DNA from: Pseudorasbora parva
Taxonomy: Eukaryota > Chordata > Actinopteri > Cypriniformes > Gobionidae
Assembly (NCBI RefSeq): GCF_024679245.1
Contig: NC_090191.1
Span: 2,934,778-2,998,777, forward strand
Length of the DNA stretch: 64,000 nucleotides
Direction: 5' to 3'
The notes below the pieces were generated by a model. The model ran no database searches and was not told where the DNA came from. It was given only the letters and a program-made list of their open reading frames with translations. Positions 33,181 through 46,068 of this stretch are shown one piece after another; within the stretch, counting starts at the first letter, position 1; each line of letters opens with the position of its first letter. A program made the position numbers and the translations under genes.

Positions 33181-34057
33181 TTTATTATCCTCAAAGGATA
33201 CGATGAGTACACCAACGAGTGTGTGGATTAACAAAGAATACATAAATGTACATTTTGCAGAGCTCTCAAGTCTCACGCAATGGGCGTGAGACACACATTT
33301 CAACACGCTCACACGCCACACCTTGTATTTCTCACGCAGAGAAATCGCCAGGGTAACACGCGCGCAATTAGAGGAATCAAGCGAGTTCCCCATAGAGTTC
33401 TGACGGCCCTGCCACGCACCAGTTAATCTAATAAAAATGGAGACCGAACAGCCAATCATAAAATAGATTTGCTGTATCTGGGTAAGATATAGATATTTCC
33501 TCCACCCAAGAACGTTTACGTTCTGATTCCAGCTTGTCCTCATTCCACTGCTCTTTGGATGTGATTTTTTTAAACTCACTTTCATTCATTAATTTATTAA
33601 AAGTAACTCCATTTTGTAAGATCATTTTCATTTAAGTAATTCCAAACATCACGAGGCAGACGGCATTAGTGATCAAATACTGTCGAGTTATTAACACGCT
33701 CCACAGCACCACCCAGTGGATTTAGTTATAACTGCGAGATTTCGAGGGATTTATAATGGATTTACTGCATTTAGGCCAGCGAAGCAATATAGTAAAATTT
33801 CAATATTATTTTTATTTTTCGAACATTAATTACAGAACAAATATATTTGTGCTCACCCCTATTTATGGAAGCTGAAGTGTAGCGATATAAAATTTGCAAT
33901 GCAATATTTAAAATGACAATGCATTTCAAAATTTACATTTACATTTTCCATACCATGTGTGCAACATTTGAAGCAAAATAATAATTAAAATTGAATAATA
34001 TAATTTACATTTGCTATTTCCTACACTAATTTTAACATAAAATTTAAACATAAATTG
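33181..34057. other. Inside the composite element, no supported gene
   Basis: A - strand open frame of 145 codons (33148-33585) has no recognisable domain and overlaps another frame. Nothing else is supported. Confidence 0.35.
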
Positions 34058-35116
34058 TAGGGGTGTCAACAATAATCGATTCGGCGATGCATCGCGATGC
34101 GGGGCATGAACAATTCAGCATCGATGCGGCAAAGTGCCATAATCGATTATGTCTCTGTTTATTTTCTGGCGGACGATAAAGTTGTGAAGTTTCAAATACT
34201 TCCGGTTCAAGGAAAATAACAACAACAACAAGGAAGATGGCTGAGGCGGAGGAAGATGACCGCGATAGACGGGTTATTAAAAACGCGCTAACGACCCGAG
34301 GTGTGTAGGATTGTACGTATATTTTTTTTGCACAATAATAAATTAATCTATAATGACGAAATACGGCGCAATTCACCTTTATTCCACAAGGTGGCAATGT
34401 CTGATACGCATTGATGAAGTGACGTTTCACTCATAGTTCCCTCTGACAGAAAACGAAACAATAATCTGCAAAACTTGAAATGGGTTAGTGATTTACTTCA
34501 GAGAGCAAGTACTAAACACAATCATATGTTAGTGTCACTGTCTCTTGATGATGGATGTGAGTTTGGAGAATATGCGTGAGATCGCGAATATGAGGCAGAT
34601 GCTGGTAAACTGGTAAACGAGCTCTGACGAGATCATATGATGATGGTACATCTGCTCAAACTGAATCCTTCCAATCTCCAAAAGGTAACGAAATAGGTTT
34701 TATTTTATTCTTCTGTAGCTGTTACTCTAAAATCAGGAGTTTTAATTATTATCACGACAGGTAGAGGTCCATCCATGTTAAATATAGATCCGGGTCTTTA
34801 ACGACCTGAATATGTAAGAATGTTTGGTGAAACAGTCATGCATTTAAGGGCTAATTGCATTTTATTTAATTTTATTTAATTACATTTTATTTTATTTAAT
34901 AACTTTTATGTCAAAGATACAGGAGACACATAGCAGCCAATACAATCTGTTGTTTAATATCTGCTTGTATTGCCTCATGACTGATGAAAAATTTGCTTTG
35001 TGTGCAGTATAATTTTGATGCATCACAATGCATCGTAGAATCGAATTGAATCGAATCGTTACCTGGTGAATCGTAATCGAATCGAATCGTGAAGGCAGTG
35101 CCAATGCACACCCCTA
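34058..35116. mobile_element. hAT-type nonautonomous element with perfect 8-bp target duplication
   Basis: The ends are TAGGGGTGTCAAC and GCACACCCCTA, flanked by ATAAATTG at 34050-34057 and 35117-35124. Subterminal ATCGATTCG / CGATTCGATT repeats are present. There is no transposase. Confidence 0.9.
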
Positions 35117-35718
35117 ATAAATTGTATATTGTAGGCTAATACTTTATATAAGTTGCAAAATTAAAATTAAAATGTATTACAGTAATAATTAGATGTGTTT
35201 AACATGTTCAAGCAATTCCAAAAATTATGCCACATCACCGCACTAGCCATTATTTTTAATGGAAAGGAGACATAGGTGTTATTCAAGCATTAATTAAATT
35301 AAATGCTTTTGAAATGAAAAACTTTGCCTTTAATAAACAAAATACATATTTGAAATAAAGACTGTTTGGAGTTGGGTGCTCCGTTCCCTGAATCCACAGC
35401 CTTTGTTGTTATTTTGAGTGTACACAAATAAAAGTAGACAGTTTATAATTATGTCTTGTACTTAGCCTATCTGTATGGCTAAAAAATGATGGTGTATTGG
35501 TGTGGGAGTTGTTTCCGCTGTCATAAAGAGAGGAAAAAATACAACCATACTGATATAGCACACAATAATCATAGGCAGCTTGTCTAAGATTATTTGAGAG
35601 TAAAATAATCTCTGTTGTAAACCACAGCTCACTTCAGCGCGACCACGCTCATGTTAAGGTGCCACCAACCCCTGGGCTGAAGGCCTCAGAAACCTGCTAC
35701 CAACACCAATAAACAACA

Positions 35719-35818
<100 letters not shown>

Positions 35819-36780
35819 AACACACACACACTAATTAAATACATATTTATTTTATTTGTATGAATTTGTCATTTTTCATATCAGACCCCCGTACCCAGCC
35901 AAACCCACGGCCGAAATCTCACTCTGAACTCAGTTCAAAACTTGAGAGCCCTGATTTTGTAATTGTAAGCCTTTCTTTAACCTTTTTCTGGAAGAGTTAA
36001 AATTGTATGCGTGTTTGATTTCTGACTCTTCCAATAAGAAAGCTGTAAAAACGATATTATTTTCCTGCTTACTGGCATGTAATGTTGTCATTAATAACAT
36101 TTCATGTTATTATAATAAAAAATGTAAAAAACAAATAAAAATAAAAACAAAGAACTTCTACCATAAATTTAGTCTATCAGTTTTAAATAAATAAAAATGT
36201 AGGCGATTATTATTATTATTTAAATCATGTAAAATGTACGTGCATTTCATTATTTATCTAAAGAATACAGGGTTAATGAAGAATTTAGAATATGTGCCCC
36301 TATCGAATATCGAATGCGCCACAATCCAATCCAGCAGGTGGCGGTAATGCACCTTCAAGACATCCAATAATCAACCAAAGCAAGCGCAGCTGAACAGACT
36401 TCAATCGCGAAAAAGAGACACAGGACAACGACCGTGTTTTTTAGAGGTAAGTGGCCTACAAAAATATATTTATAAAATTCATCTCAATTTTAATTTAGTG
36501 TTTTTATTCATCTTTATGTTTTACAACTTGTGTTCTTCTCCTGAGCGTAATAGTCACATGAGCGCCCTCGTAAGTTACACAACCAACGGCCAGGATAATC
36601 TTAATACATTGAGTTTCAGTTTGTTTTTCACCATCATTTTTTTTTCTTAAGATTGGCATATACACTGTGAATTGCGTCCGAATGCTGACTCGTGCAACTC
36701 TTTTTTTTCCCTTTTTTTTTGTCGTGCGTCGTTTGTTGTGAGGTGTTCATCTATTTTATGAGATGTTTTTAGTATTTCGA

Positions 36781-36973
36781 TGATTCATCTGTGCGTGCAA
36801 CGAGTAAAATGTGCATTTGTGGAAACGGTGCTGCGCATGCATTCATTGACTTGTGAGTCGATCCTATTTGATTCATTTGGATTTTGAGACCATATAGGAT
36901 CGACTCACAAGTCAATGAATGCGCGGCACGGATCCACAAACGTATCTTACTCGTTGCACACACAGATGAATCA
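36781..36973. repeat. Long imperfect hairpin (arms about 80 bases)
   Basis: TGATTCATCTGTGCGTGCAA at the left pairs with the right arm ending TTGCACACACAGATGAATCA; the inner block GACTTGTGAGTCGATCCTAT pairs exactly. Loop of about 27 bases. Confidence 0.75.
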
Positions 36974-37080
36974 TTTTGAATCATCCTATATTCGTCCAGT
37001 GTATAAACGAGAGGCGATCGGAAGGTTAGATGAATTTCTGGCTTGTCAGTAATTGTGTTCGCCACTCGTGAGAGTATCTC

Positions 37081-37159
37081 ACAGCTGAAGCAGAGCTAGA
37101 ACTGATTGACCTGCTAGCGGTGTGGGGAAATACAATCAGCTCAGCTCTGCTTCAGCTGT
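37081..37159. repeat. 79-base hairpin, precursor-microRNA-like size
   Basis: ACAGCTGAAGCAGAGCT (17 bases) pairs exactly with the right arm, followed by a 4/3-base internal loop and a further 7 paired bases (CTGATTG/CAATCAG). The terminal loop is 24 bases. Confidence 0.6.
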
Positions 37160-38176
37160 ACGATATCATCACGAGAGCAGATCACAATGACATCATTACA
37201 GTTTAATCTTTAACGCAGCAAGAAAAAAGAAAAGAGTGAGATCTTTAAGTTCTGTAGGCAGCTATATCAAACTACAGAAATTTTAGTAAACAGTTGTGCC
37301 TCCAGTTCGTGTTGTAAATGGAAAAAAAATCTCTTCCAAACCACCATGTAGCCTATACAGCTCCTCTTTTATTTTCTTAATTTAGCTATTTGGTCATTCA
37401 TTTACTTGTTTCATTTTCACACTTTATTTATTTACTATTAAATACAATAATATTAGATAAAACACCGGATATAGTCACTTTGCTCTTTCATTCATTGTGT
37501 GTCTGCAGGTCCTTTGACATCTATACTAAAATGCATTAAATAGTCCTGAATTTAATGTTACCGTGTTTTAACTGGGATATCAAGATTTTGATAAAATTTC
37601 AAGTTTCACTTCATTTTGTAGTAGGCTATATTTGTAATGTATAATTAATCACATTTCCAAATATTTACTAACTTCTTATTGTTTTAGATGCTGTGAATGC
37701 TGATAAAAAGAGGCATCAGAATTTATCTTTGCTGGGACGGTGCAAAACTGGCTCCATTACAACCTGAAAGGCTTCGGGACATTGCTCATGGTGGAACCCC
37801 CTGAGTTTGGAGGATTTTATTCTTTCTTCTACCTTCTTTCTTTCAGTAGTACTGTGTCATTTCTGTATTTATTGGCAAGTTTACATTTGTATTTACTTCC
37901 ATTTTGCAGATGCACGTTGTCGTGTTTTTCCGGGCTCTTCTCATTTGTGTTATAAATTCAGATGTAATTGTTTTAAGTCAATGTGAGATTTCCTGTTGTA
38001 ACTGTGGGGGGATAAATAAAGACATTTGCATCTAAACTGAAGGATGGTGTTTACTTTGAGTGACTTTTTGATGCAAAATCATATCGACTGCAGCCACACA
38101 TGGTCTCTGATTAAAATGAATAAAATAAAGAGACAAATTAACTGGCATAGAATCCTGCTGTACATAAAGCAAGATT

Positions 38177-38500
38177 GATCTATTTTTCATCGCTGAAATA
38201 ACATTATTTCAGGGTGCAAACCTGATGAAAAATCAATGTTATATTTCAATATTGATTCAATGATATTTTGATTGATGCATTAACATTGATTCAACATTGA
38301 TTCACTTAAATAAGTGGTTTAATTTTAGTTGAAAAACTATTGATTTTAAGCCCATCTTGATCTATTTTTCATCGTTGAAATAACATTATTTCAGGGTGCA
38401 AACCTGATGAAAAATCAATGATAAATCTCAACATTGATTCAATGATATTTTAGTTGATGCATTAACATTGATTCAACGCTGATTCACTGTTTGTCTGCTA
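38177..38500. repeat. Tandem pair of ~145-bp subterminal repeats
   Basis: CTATTTTTCATCG...TTGATTCAACATTGATTCAC is repeated twice in direct orientation inside the right end of the composite element. Confidence 0.7.
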
Positions 38501-38506
38501 TCTGGG

Positions 38507-39960
38507 TGACTCATTAAGACTGATGCTGATAGCCTTGTACCTCTTTTTCAGCATTTAATCAACCTTTGCATCAGGCTTTCGATCTTTCCTACTGACTGGA
38601 AAAGAGCACAAATCACTCCAATTTTAAATCTGATGATTCTACTCGTTTCAAATTATAGACCTATCACAAAACTTCCAATAATGTCGAAGTTGCTTGAAAA
38701 AACTTTGCACAACCAGTTTATCTCTTATTTAGAAATGAATCATTTGCTTAGCGATTGTGAACACGGTTTCCGTGCTAAGCGATCTACCATGTCAGCATTA
38801 TTTTTTACTGAAAAAATACGAACGCTCTTAATAAAGGTCATATCACTGGAGTTGTTTTTATTGACTTTCGTAAAGCCTTCGGCACAGTGAACCATCAGAT
38901 TTTGCTTAATAAACTTCATTCATTTCATTTGTCTTCATCTGTGATAAAAATGCTTTATTCTTTTTTTGACAAACAGGTCGCAAGCTGTTAAAATTAATCA
39001 TGTAACATCTCAATCTTTAGTCTGTGATATGGGTGTTCCTCAAGGCAGTATTCTTGGACCTCTATTTTTTCTTTTATACGTTAATGATTTCCCTCTAGTG
39101 TGTAAATACTCAGGATGCTAACTGTATGCTGATGATACTGTGAATTTTTGATTCTGACTCAAATCCTGACGTTTTAAATTTTAAATTGACATCTGATCTT
39201 CAGTGCTTACATGATTGATTGAAAAAGAACCATCTGACCATAAATGTAAAAAAAAAAAAAACTGAAAATATGTATTTTCATACACCTAGAAAAAGTTCAC
39301 CTTTGCCAAACCAAGATCTTGTCATTACAAAGACTTGATACACATCTTACATATCCCGAGATCATATTTCTAATTTAACAAAAAAACTGAATCAGAAACT
39401 TTATGCATATAACAAGATTAGATCATATCTGTCTCTTTCTGTTTCTGAAACTTATTTACATGCAATTGTGCTCTCAAAAATGTCTTATTGTCTTCCAATC
39501 TGGTCTCTTACCACTAAGGAAAGTACTGAACCGATAGCACGATTATATAATCAAGCTTTTAAGATCCACAGTAATCCCATCATTGCATTGCATTTAAACT
39601 TTCAAATGCTCTGACTTTTCAACACTATATAAATAGTCATGCTATTAAATTTTATTTTCAAATTCCGAAGGCCACTTCTTCAACACTTCCTGCACTTCAT
39701 CGGTCATACAATATGAGACCGGTACATCTCACTAGGTCAGTTTCACAGGCACTTATACCAGTCCCTCCATATAAAAATAACTATGGTAAGAAATCTTTTT
39801 TTATACATACACCAAAATCTGGAATGATATTCCACATCACATAAGAAAAATACCATCCATCATGTGTTTTAAAAAGTTCTACAAACAGTTTCTTCTAAAC
39901 AGTTCTACTTGTACTCACTGATCATGTATTTATTGTCATGGTTTTGTTTGTATTGTTTTG
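38507..39960 (+). pseudogene. LINE reverse transcriptase, 3' part of the split LINE
   Basis: RT motifs appear in different frames: SNYRPITKLPIMSKLLEKTL near 38640, GVVFIDFRKAFGTVNHQILL near 38840-38910, MGVPQGSILGPLFFLLYVND near 39030-39090, then a YADDT-like motif near 39130. Stops and frameshifts make it nonfunctional. It probably continues 32113-32909. Confidence 0.75.
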
Positions 39961-40290
39961 AATTGTTGTTTTCATTCATTTGTATTTGTTTAGCCTGTAT
40001 TTGTTTGCTAATGTTTTGAATGTTTTTATTTTTTATTTCTGTGTTGTAAAGAGAATTCAACATAAAATGGTGATAAATAGATCCCTATCTGCCTGACTCA
40101 TACTGATAAATTCAGGTACCGCTATCTGAGATGGAAGAGATGGAGCAGGTTCGCAATGTCTCCTAGACCTTCCAAGACGGGCTCCTGTAGGGGACGTTAG
40201 ATTTTCCCCGCAGGGCCTCCCCTTTCTCGAGTCCTCTTCACTGTCTGCAATCAGGTGATAATGTGCAATCAGCCGGACATACAGTGCTCA
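39961..40290. other. No recognised gene
   Basis: Tail of the LINE followed by unassigned sequence. Confidence 0.4.
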
Positions 40291-40615
40291 GAGCTCATTC
40301 AGTAAATGCACAGCTAAACAGATGTGTTTTGAGTCTGGATTTGAATGTGGCTACTGTTGGAGCACATCTGATCTGTTCAGGAAGCTGGTTCCAACTACGG
40401 CTGGGATAATAGCTAAAGGCAGACTCTCCTTGCTTTGAGTGAACTCTTGGTATTTCTAACTGACTTGATCCTGCTGATCTGAGTGATCTGTTGGGTTTGT
40501 ATTTAATCAACATATCTGCAATGTATAGAGGTTCTAGGTCATTGAGTGATTTATAATCAAGTACTTTAAAATCGATCCTAGATATAACTGGAAGCCAGTG
40601 TAAAGATCTGAGGAC
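40291..40615 (-). pseudogene. LINE RT C-terminal fragment (L2/Rex-like)
   Basis: The - strand encodes SAFSYYPSRSWNQLPEQIR and TFKSRLKTHLF, the conserved C-terminal stretch of L2/CR1/Rex-type ORF2 proteins. The rest continues in decayed form to about 40615. Confidence 0.7.
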
Positions 40616-40639
40616 TGGGGCAGAGTATTGTTCAAAATC

Positions 40640-41185
40640 TTTCGATCCAGTGCCAATTTCAATACCTCAGTTTCGATACCGGTTCCTAATGATTTTTTGA
40701 TACCATATGTTTTGAAATCATGTCATAAAACATAATTTTATTTTTCACCTTAATTAAAACAAATTATGGTAACACTTCTCACTCAGGTTAACATTGTTAA
40801 TAAAACTGGTTGTGCTTTTTGGATAGGGGTGCGCCAGCAGACACTCAGGATTGGTATCAATCCTAACTTGGCCAAAATTAACAAAAAAAGAGACCCTTTT
40901 GCCACAACATGAACAGACAATAAATAAATAAATGAACAAATTACATTGTGTACATGCTATTATTGAACCAACTTAATTGCAAAGGAATGTAAAAAAAAAA
41001 AAAAAACGTTTTAGTGCAAAATCAAACTGCATTTGTGATTAAACACTCAGTAGCTTTTCCTCAAAAAGATCCACATGTCGGCTTTTTCTGGTAACAGACA
41101 GGCCAGCTCCTGTCTAATGGTGTCCCCAGCAGTGGAAAATGTACACTCTGAGGGCGTCGATAAGGCTTGTACACAGAGGTACCTG
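40640..41185 (-). pseudogene. hAT transposase C-terminal fragment
   Basis: Read on the - strand near 41190-41060: RYLCVQALSTPSE, then CTFSTAGDTI, the hAT dimerisation-domain signature, ending in LPEKADMWIF. The remainder is the 3' flank of the element, with an A-run at 40991-41006. Confidence 0.7.
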
Positions 41186-43015
41186 TTGGATAAGTGTGTC
41201 TGTGTAGTGCAGTGGTGTGTATTAGTAGTTTTGGTGTATTCTCGCGGTGTGTGTGTGGCGGAGTTAGCATTTGTTTGATCATTGCCACGTTTGTGAGGGA
41301 ACGTGTTTGTTGGGGGCGTTCACAGCTGCTTTCAATCACGATACTCAGGTGAGTATAAATAGCGTGATAGTCCGCGGAAGCGGCAGCCCTTGTGTGAAGA
41401 CCGAATGTAAAGACTTCAACTCTTCCCTGTGCAACTTCTTCCAAGCAAGGACCCCGACAAGGCACTTGAGTATAATTTTTCCTTTTCATTTTTGTGTTCA
41501 GTTTTCTTATTTCTATCTGGCCTGTTCTCTGATCTGTATTCACCATGTGCTTTCAAATCTCTACTATTACTACTAGCACTCGTAAATCATGCTCTGTACG
41601 GGCAAGACGCCGCAATCCTAATAATTTGCGCAGTCTACATAAATCCTCTGCTACTTTACCCTCTATTCCAATTGGTCTCTGGAATTGCCAGTCTGCTGTA
41701 AACAAAGCAGACTTTATTTCATCTATTGGGACTCATTCTCAGCTCAGCCTCATGACCCTAACTGAGACCTGGATCAAACCTGAGGACACTGCCACTCCTG
41801 CAGCCCTCTCAACTAATTTGACTTTTTCACACACCCCTCGACCAATTGGGAAGGGTGGGGGTACTGGTTTGCTTATCTCAAATTGGAAATTGGAAATTTG
41901 ATCCCTTACCATCTCTATCGGCCAGTTCATTTGAATCACACTCAATCACTATTACTCACCCTGTTAAAATCCATGTGGTAGTGGTCTATCGTTCTCCAGG
42001 TCACCTCTGTAACTTTGTGGAGGAGTTGGATGTGTTACTTTCTAGCTTCCCTGAGGATGGCACTCCACTGATTCTGCTTGGTGACTTCAACATCCATCTT
42101 GATAAACACCTTGCCACAGACTTCACCACTCTACTGACTTCATTTGACCTTAAGTTAGTATCTACTATGGCTACTCACAAATCAGGTAACCAATTAGACC
42201 TTGTCTACACACGCAACTGCTCCACGGACAACACTTTACTCTATTACTCACCTCAGACCACTTTCTCATCACTCTTGCCCTCATACTGACTCCTGACACA
42301 ACACACTCCTACATAGATTAGCTTTCGGCGTAATCCACGCTCACTCTCCCCCTTTCGCCTATCCACTATGGTTTCATCTTCACTCCCTCCACCTGCTCAG
42401 TTCTCAGCACTGGACACTAACAGTGCTACTGGCACTCTTTGCTCCACTCTAACATCCTCCTTAGACAGTTTTTGCCCCCTTTCATCCAGACCAGCCAGCC
42501 CAACCCCATCTGCCCCCTGGCTGTCTGATGTTCTCCGTGAACATCGCTCTGGACTCAGGGCGGCAGAGAGGAAATGGCGGAAATCTAAAAACTATACTGA
42601 CCTTACCTTGTATCAGTCTCTTCTCTCTTCTTTGTCTACAAATGTCTCCACTGCTAAAACAACATATTACCACAACAAAATCAACAATTGCTCTGACTCT
42701 CGCATACTCTTCAAAACCCACTCACCTCCTTCAGGCCATTTCTTCTGTAATCACTCCTGCACTAACTCACATTGTCAACACTTCTCTCCACACAGGAACC
42801 TTTCCCACAGCTTTTAAGCAGGCTGGGGTAACCCCACTGCTTAAGAAACCCTCTCTGAATCCATCACTTTTAGAAAACTACAGACCGGTATCCCTTCTGC
42901 CTTTCATTGCAAAGACACATGAGCGAGTTGTGTTCAATCAACTCTCTATGTTTCTTGAACAGAACAACCTCCTGGACAACAACCAATCCGGCTTCAAAAG
43001 CGGCCACTTGACTGA
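41186..43015 (+). mobile_element. L2-like LINE, 5' part (UTR, endonuclease, start of RT), truncated
   Basis: 5' untranslated region, then an endonuclease: PIGLWNCQSAVNKADFI and LTETWIKPE near 41680-41790, VVVVYRSPG near 41970, and LLGDFNIHLDKH near 42075. A spacer follows, with SRPASPTPSAPWLSDVLREH, then RT start ENYRPVSLLPFIAKTHERVV near 42880. Frameshifts separate these pieces. It stops near 43015, where unrelated sequence begins. Same family as the - strand copy at 12322-13851. Confidence 0.8.
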
Positions 43016-43324
43016 AGGGGGAAAGCAGTGCTACATTTTATCATGTAAACATGTGGCTTTTCATGAAAATTCTATAATCCAAGATTCACTTTATGACATC
43101 ATAATATGCAAATTAGATGGGAAAATGTAAACCCTACACAAACTTTGGGTAATCCTTAATATTTCTCTAATTTACATAAAATGTCTATCTTTTATCACGT
43201 TTAAGATATAGCCTGTTAAAATTCAAAATCGAACGTTTTAGGAAAAAAAACTCTGGTGCCTAAAGGGTTAACTATCCATTTAAATTTTGTTTGTTTGTCA
43301 AAAAAAAAAAAAAAAAAAAAAAGC
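43016..43324. other. Unassigned sequence ending in a 23-base A run
   Basis: The A run is at 43300-43322. No gene. Confidence 0.4.
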
Positions 43325-43445
43325 TCCTCCTAATCAGCTCCTTCTCTACTCTGTCCCACACTGCATCTATGGCTGCCAATCTTGACTTAAATCTTGGGTC
43401 TAAGGCCGTGCTTTCCTCCAAAAACTGCTGAATGCACTCCTACTG
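43325..43445 (-). pseudogene. hAT transposase fragment
   Basis: The - strand reads ALDPRFKSRLAAIDAVWDR, the segment typical of ZBED/hAT transposases just upstream of the dimerisation domain. Truncated on both sides. Confidence 0.6.
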
Positions 43446-43744
43446 CAAGACAAGAACATAGCATAGAAGTTAGGTTTCTATGTATACCTTATGAAAACAA
43501 TTGACAAATAAATATTATTACGAGGTATAATGGTATCTTTTTTAACCATTTTTGTAACCTTTTTTGAACCACTTGGTATCTTTTTGAAAGAGCATCCCAG
43601 ATTTTTTCTTTGATCTTCTTCTTCTTTCAGCTTTCCCCTTCAGGGTTGGCCACAGCGAATCATCTGCCTCCATCCAGTCCTATCCTCTGTATCCTCTTCT
43701 CTCAGACCGACTATCTACATGTCCCTTCACTACATCCAGAAAAG

Positions 43745-44000
43745 ACACATGGCTGTATTAGATCAAAAGGGTGCTTCTACTAAATAATGAGCAAAGAGTC
43801 TGAATACTTGGACCATGTGATATTTCAGGTTTTCTTTTTTAATAAATCTGCAAAAATGTCAACAATTCTTTGTTTTTCTGTCAATGTGGGGTTGTTGTGT
43901 GTACATTAATGAGAAAAAAGTTAACTTAAATGATTTTAGCAAATGGCTGCAATGTAAACAGAGTGAAAAATGTAAAGAGGTCTAAATACTTTCTGTACCC
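43745..44000 (+). mobile_element. Tc1-like element, 3' end only
   Basis: GTCTGAATACTTGGACCATG ... GTCTAAATACTTTCTGTACC is the 3' flank and terminal repeat of a Tc1/mariner family; a second copy is at 49950-50195. No transposase is left. Confidence 0.6.
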
Positions 44001-45000
44001 AGGGAGGATGATGGGAAAGGTAGTGGTGACATGGTGGTTCTGTAACAGAACTCTCCCCTCCCTGTAGGTGCCATATATAGAGCAACTGTGGCAGGAGAGA
44101 GGGGCTCAGGTGAAGGGTAGACAGATGACACAGGGCGACACCGGAACCAGGGCAGAGCTGATGGAGGGAAGACTCGTGGAGGAGACAGGACCGATGACCT
44201 CAGGGGGCCGACTAACAGATAGCGGAGCAAGTGCCAGTGGGAGCCAGGGTCTTGCCGCAGAGCTGACGAGCAGACACTGAAGATCTGGCAATGCCCAAGG
44301 CTCTGGCGACTGAGGTGCTGACAGGGACCCATAAAGCCACGGTGGAGCTGGAGCGACTGAGGCCCAGGATGGTGGCAGAGAAATGATGACTCAAGGCGAG
44401 GGCGGGTTGATGAACGATCAAGGCGAAATTGGAGGGAGCCCGGCGTAGCTGTTGGACTGCTGAGCCACGGTGGTGCTGAGGGAGGTAAGAGCCATGATAG
44501 CGCCAATGGCTCAACGGGCTGAGATGGAGTCCTGGTTGTGAAGGCCGGAGGCAGCAATAATGGATCCACTAGTCCAAAAGTAGCTGTAGACTGGCAGACC
44601 CACGGCGACCACCCCACTCCGAAGGTAAGCAGAGGGGCTGGCAGACAGAGATGGAAGAAGGGCTGAAACTGGGTGAGGGAGGTTGGGTGGGAGTCTGAAA
44701 CTGCTTTACATTCCTGATGGATGACTGGTGACATGGTTGAGAGTTCTTTCCCTTGGACTGAACCACAAAGAATGTACCTCTTCAAAGAGCATGAGGTGGC
44801 ATTGGCTGGTAATTGTCTGACGTGTGGATCATCTAAACTGCTCCAAAAAATAATCATCTTGAGGGTCACATTGTTCCAGGGCACCTGGTCTGCAAGTTCG
44901 AGGAACTTCTTGATATATTCATCAATGGGGCGGTGGTCTTGGGAGATGGAGAGAAGCAGATTGGCTTGGCCCTGTGGGATAAGGAACATGTCCATCGTAC
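43982..45000 (-). pseudogene. Gypsy-like gag fragment
   Basis: A 337-codon - strand frame starts MDMFLIPQGQANLLLSISQ and continues DHRPIDEYIKKFLELADQV, the capsid-like region of fish Gypsy gag. The C-terminal two thirds is Pro/Ser-rich with no zinc knuckle, so it is truncated or recombined. No pol follows. Confidence 0.6.
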
Positions 45001-46068
45001 TGCAGTCTGTTATGGGTCCCGTTTTCTGTTACAGAAGCACACTCGGTGACAGAAAGAATGCAGTGCAAGGGTGATTTATTGATAAATTAAATAAATCAAA
45101 TGAATTCAGGTAAGTAATGAGAATCTCTTGCAAACGGTTGGAGTAAGGAAGGGAATAAGCAGTCCAATCTTAAGAATCTTACAATCACAAGAGAGCGTGG
45201 AAGGAGAGGGATGAGTCAATAAGCACAAACCTTGTCGCAACTATCTGGAACATTCAGCAAGTCTGGAGAAGGGAGATCGCTGGAGGTAAAATTAGTTTGC
45301 AGTTTGGTCACTTGGAACATCGTCTGGAGAGTACGGTCAGGGGCGTCTGCTAGCTAGCGGATAACTAGTTAGTTCACTAATGAGGTCTACATCTACCTCA
45401 TACAGATGCAGCCTCGTCCTCACCCACTCTTCCCCAGGACCCCCCCCCCCCCCCCCAACTCTTCTCCCAGTTAAAGGAGGTAACTTAATCAGCATGTCAC
45501 TGAGATTCTGCCTGTTTGTGAAAACCAGACTAAGTCTTAAATCTAAATAATTGTGAGATAAAGAGGATCACAGTTTAATTTCAAGCATTCATTTCACTAG
45601 ACTATGATTTCAATCTCTGATATGGCCTAATTATGTCAATATTAAAAATATAAATGTTATATATTTTACAGAATGTTTATATATATATAAACAACATTCT
45701 GTAAAAATAACACTTATATCTTTAATATTAGCCAGCACACACACATTTTTTTGTGACATTTTTTTAACATTGTATGCTGTAAACGTGCATAGGTTGGACA
45801 ACTGTTAAGCTAATCGTCACACTTAGCTGAATCTACTTTTTGTAGTAAGATCATGATTGAGAAATGTTGGATACTGCTGGAAATGCTGGTGTTACAAAAG
45901 TAGTCTTTATTATTTTAGTCTTTTTTGTTTTCTATTAATATAACATTATAAAGTATATTAAGTACTAATTAAGTAATTAAGTAGTCAAATTCATTTCATA
46001 TCAGCAGAATAGTGTTGTACAGAAACTCTATGTCCACGTAGAAAAGGTTTTGAATTAATTGTAGATCT
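45001..46068. other. No gene; C run and a small palindrome
   Basis: A 17-base C run is at 45440-45456. A 20-base inverted repeat (TTTTACAGAATGTT...) is at 45664-45706. Otherwise AT-rich. Confidence 0.5.

Larger units (their letters stand above)
36390..38035 (+). ncRNA. Possible two-exon noncoding transcript
   Basis: GTGTTTTTTAGAG/GTAAGTGG near 36447 is a strong splice donor, and TTATTGTTTTAG/ATGCTG at 37687 a strong acceptor. A polyadenylation signal AATAAA lies near 38017. The putative second exon has only a 71-codon frame of low-complexity hydrophobic residues. The pattern suggests a noncoding RNA or a remnant gene captured in the composite element; it rests on signals alone. Confidence 0.3.

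Noticed and set aside
33148..33631. 145- and 67-codon - strand frames
   Set aside because: Overlapping frames with no recognisable domain, in transposon-rich DNA; not supported as a gene.
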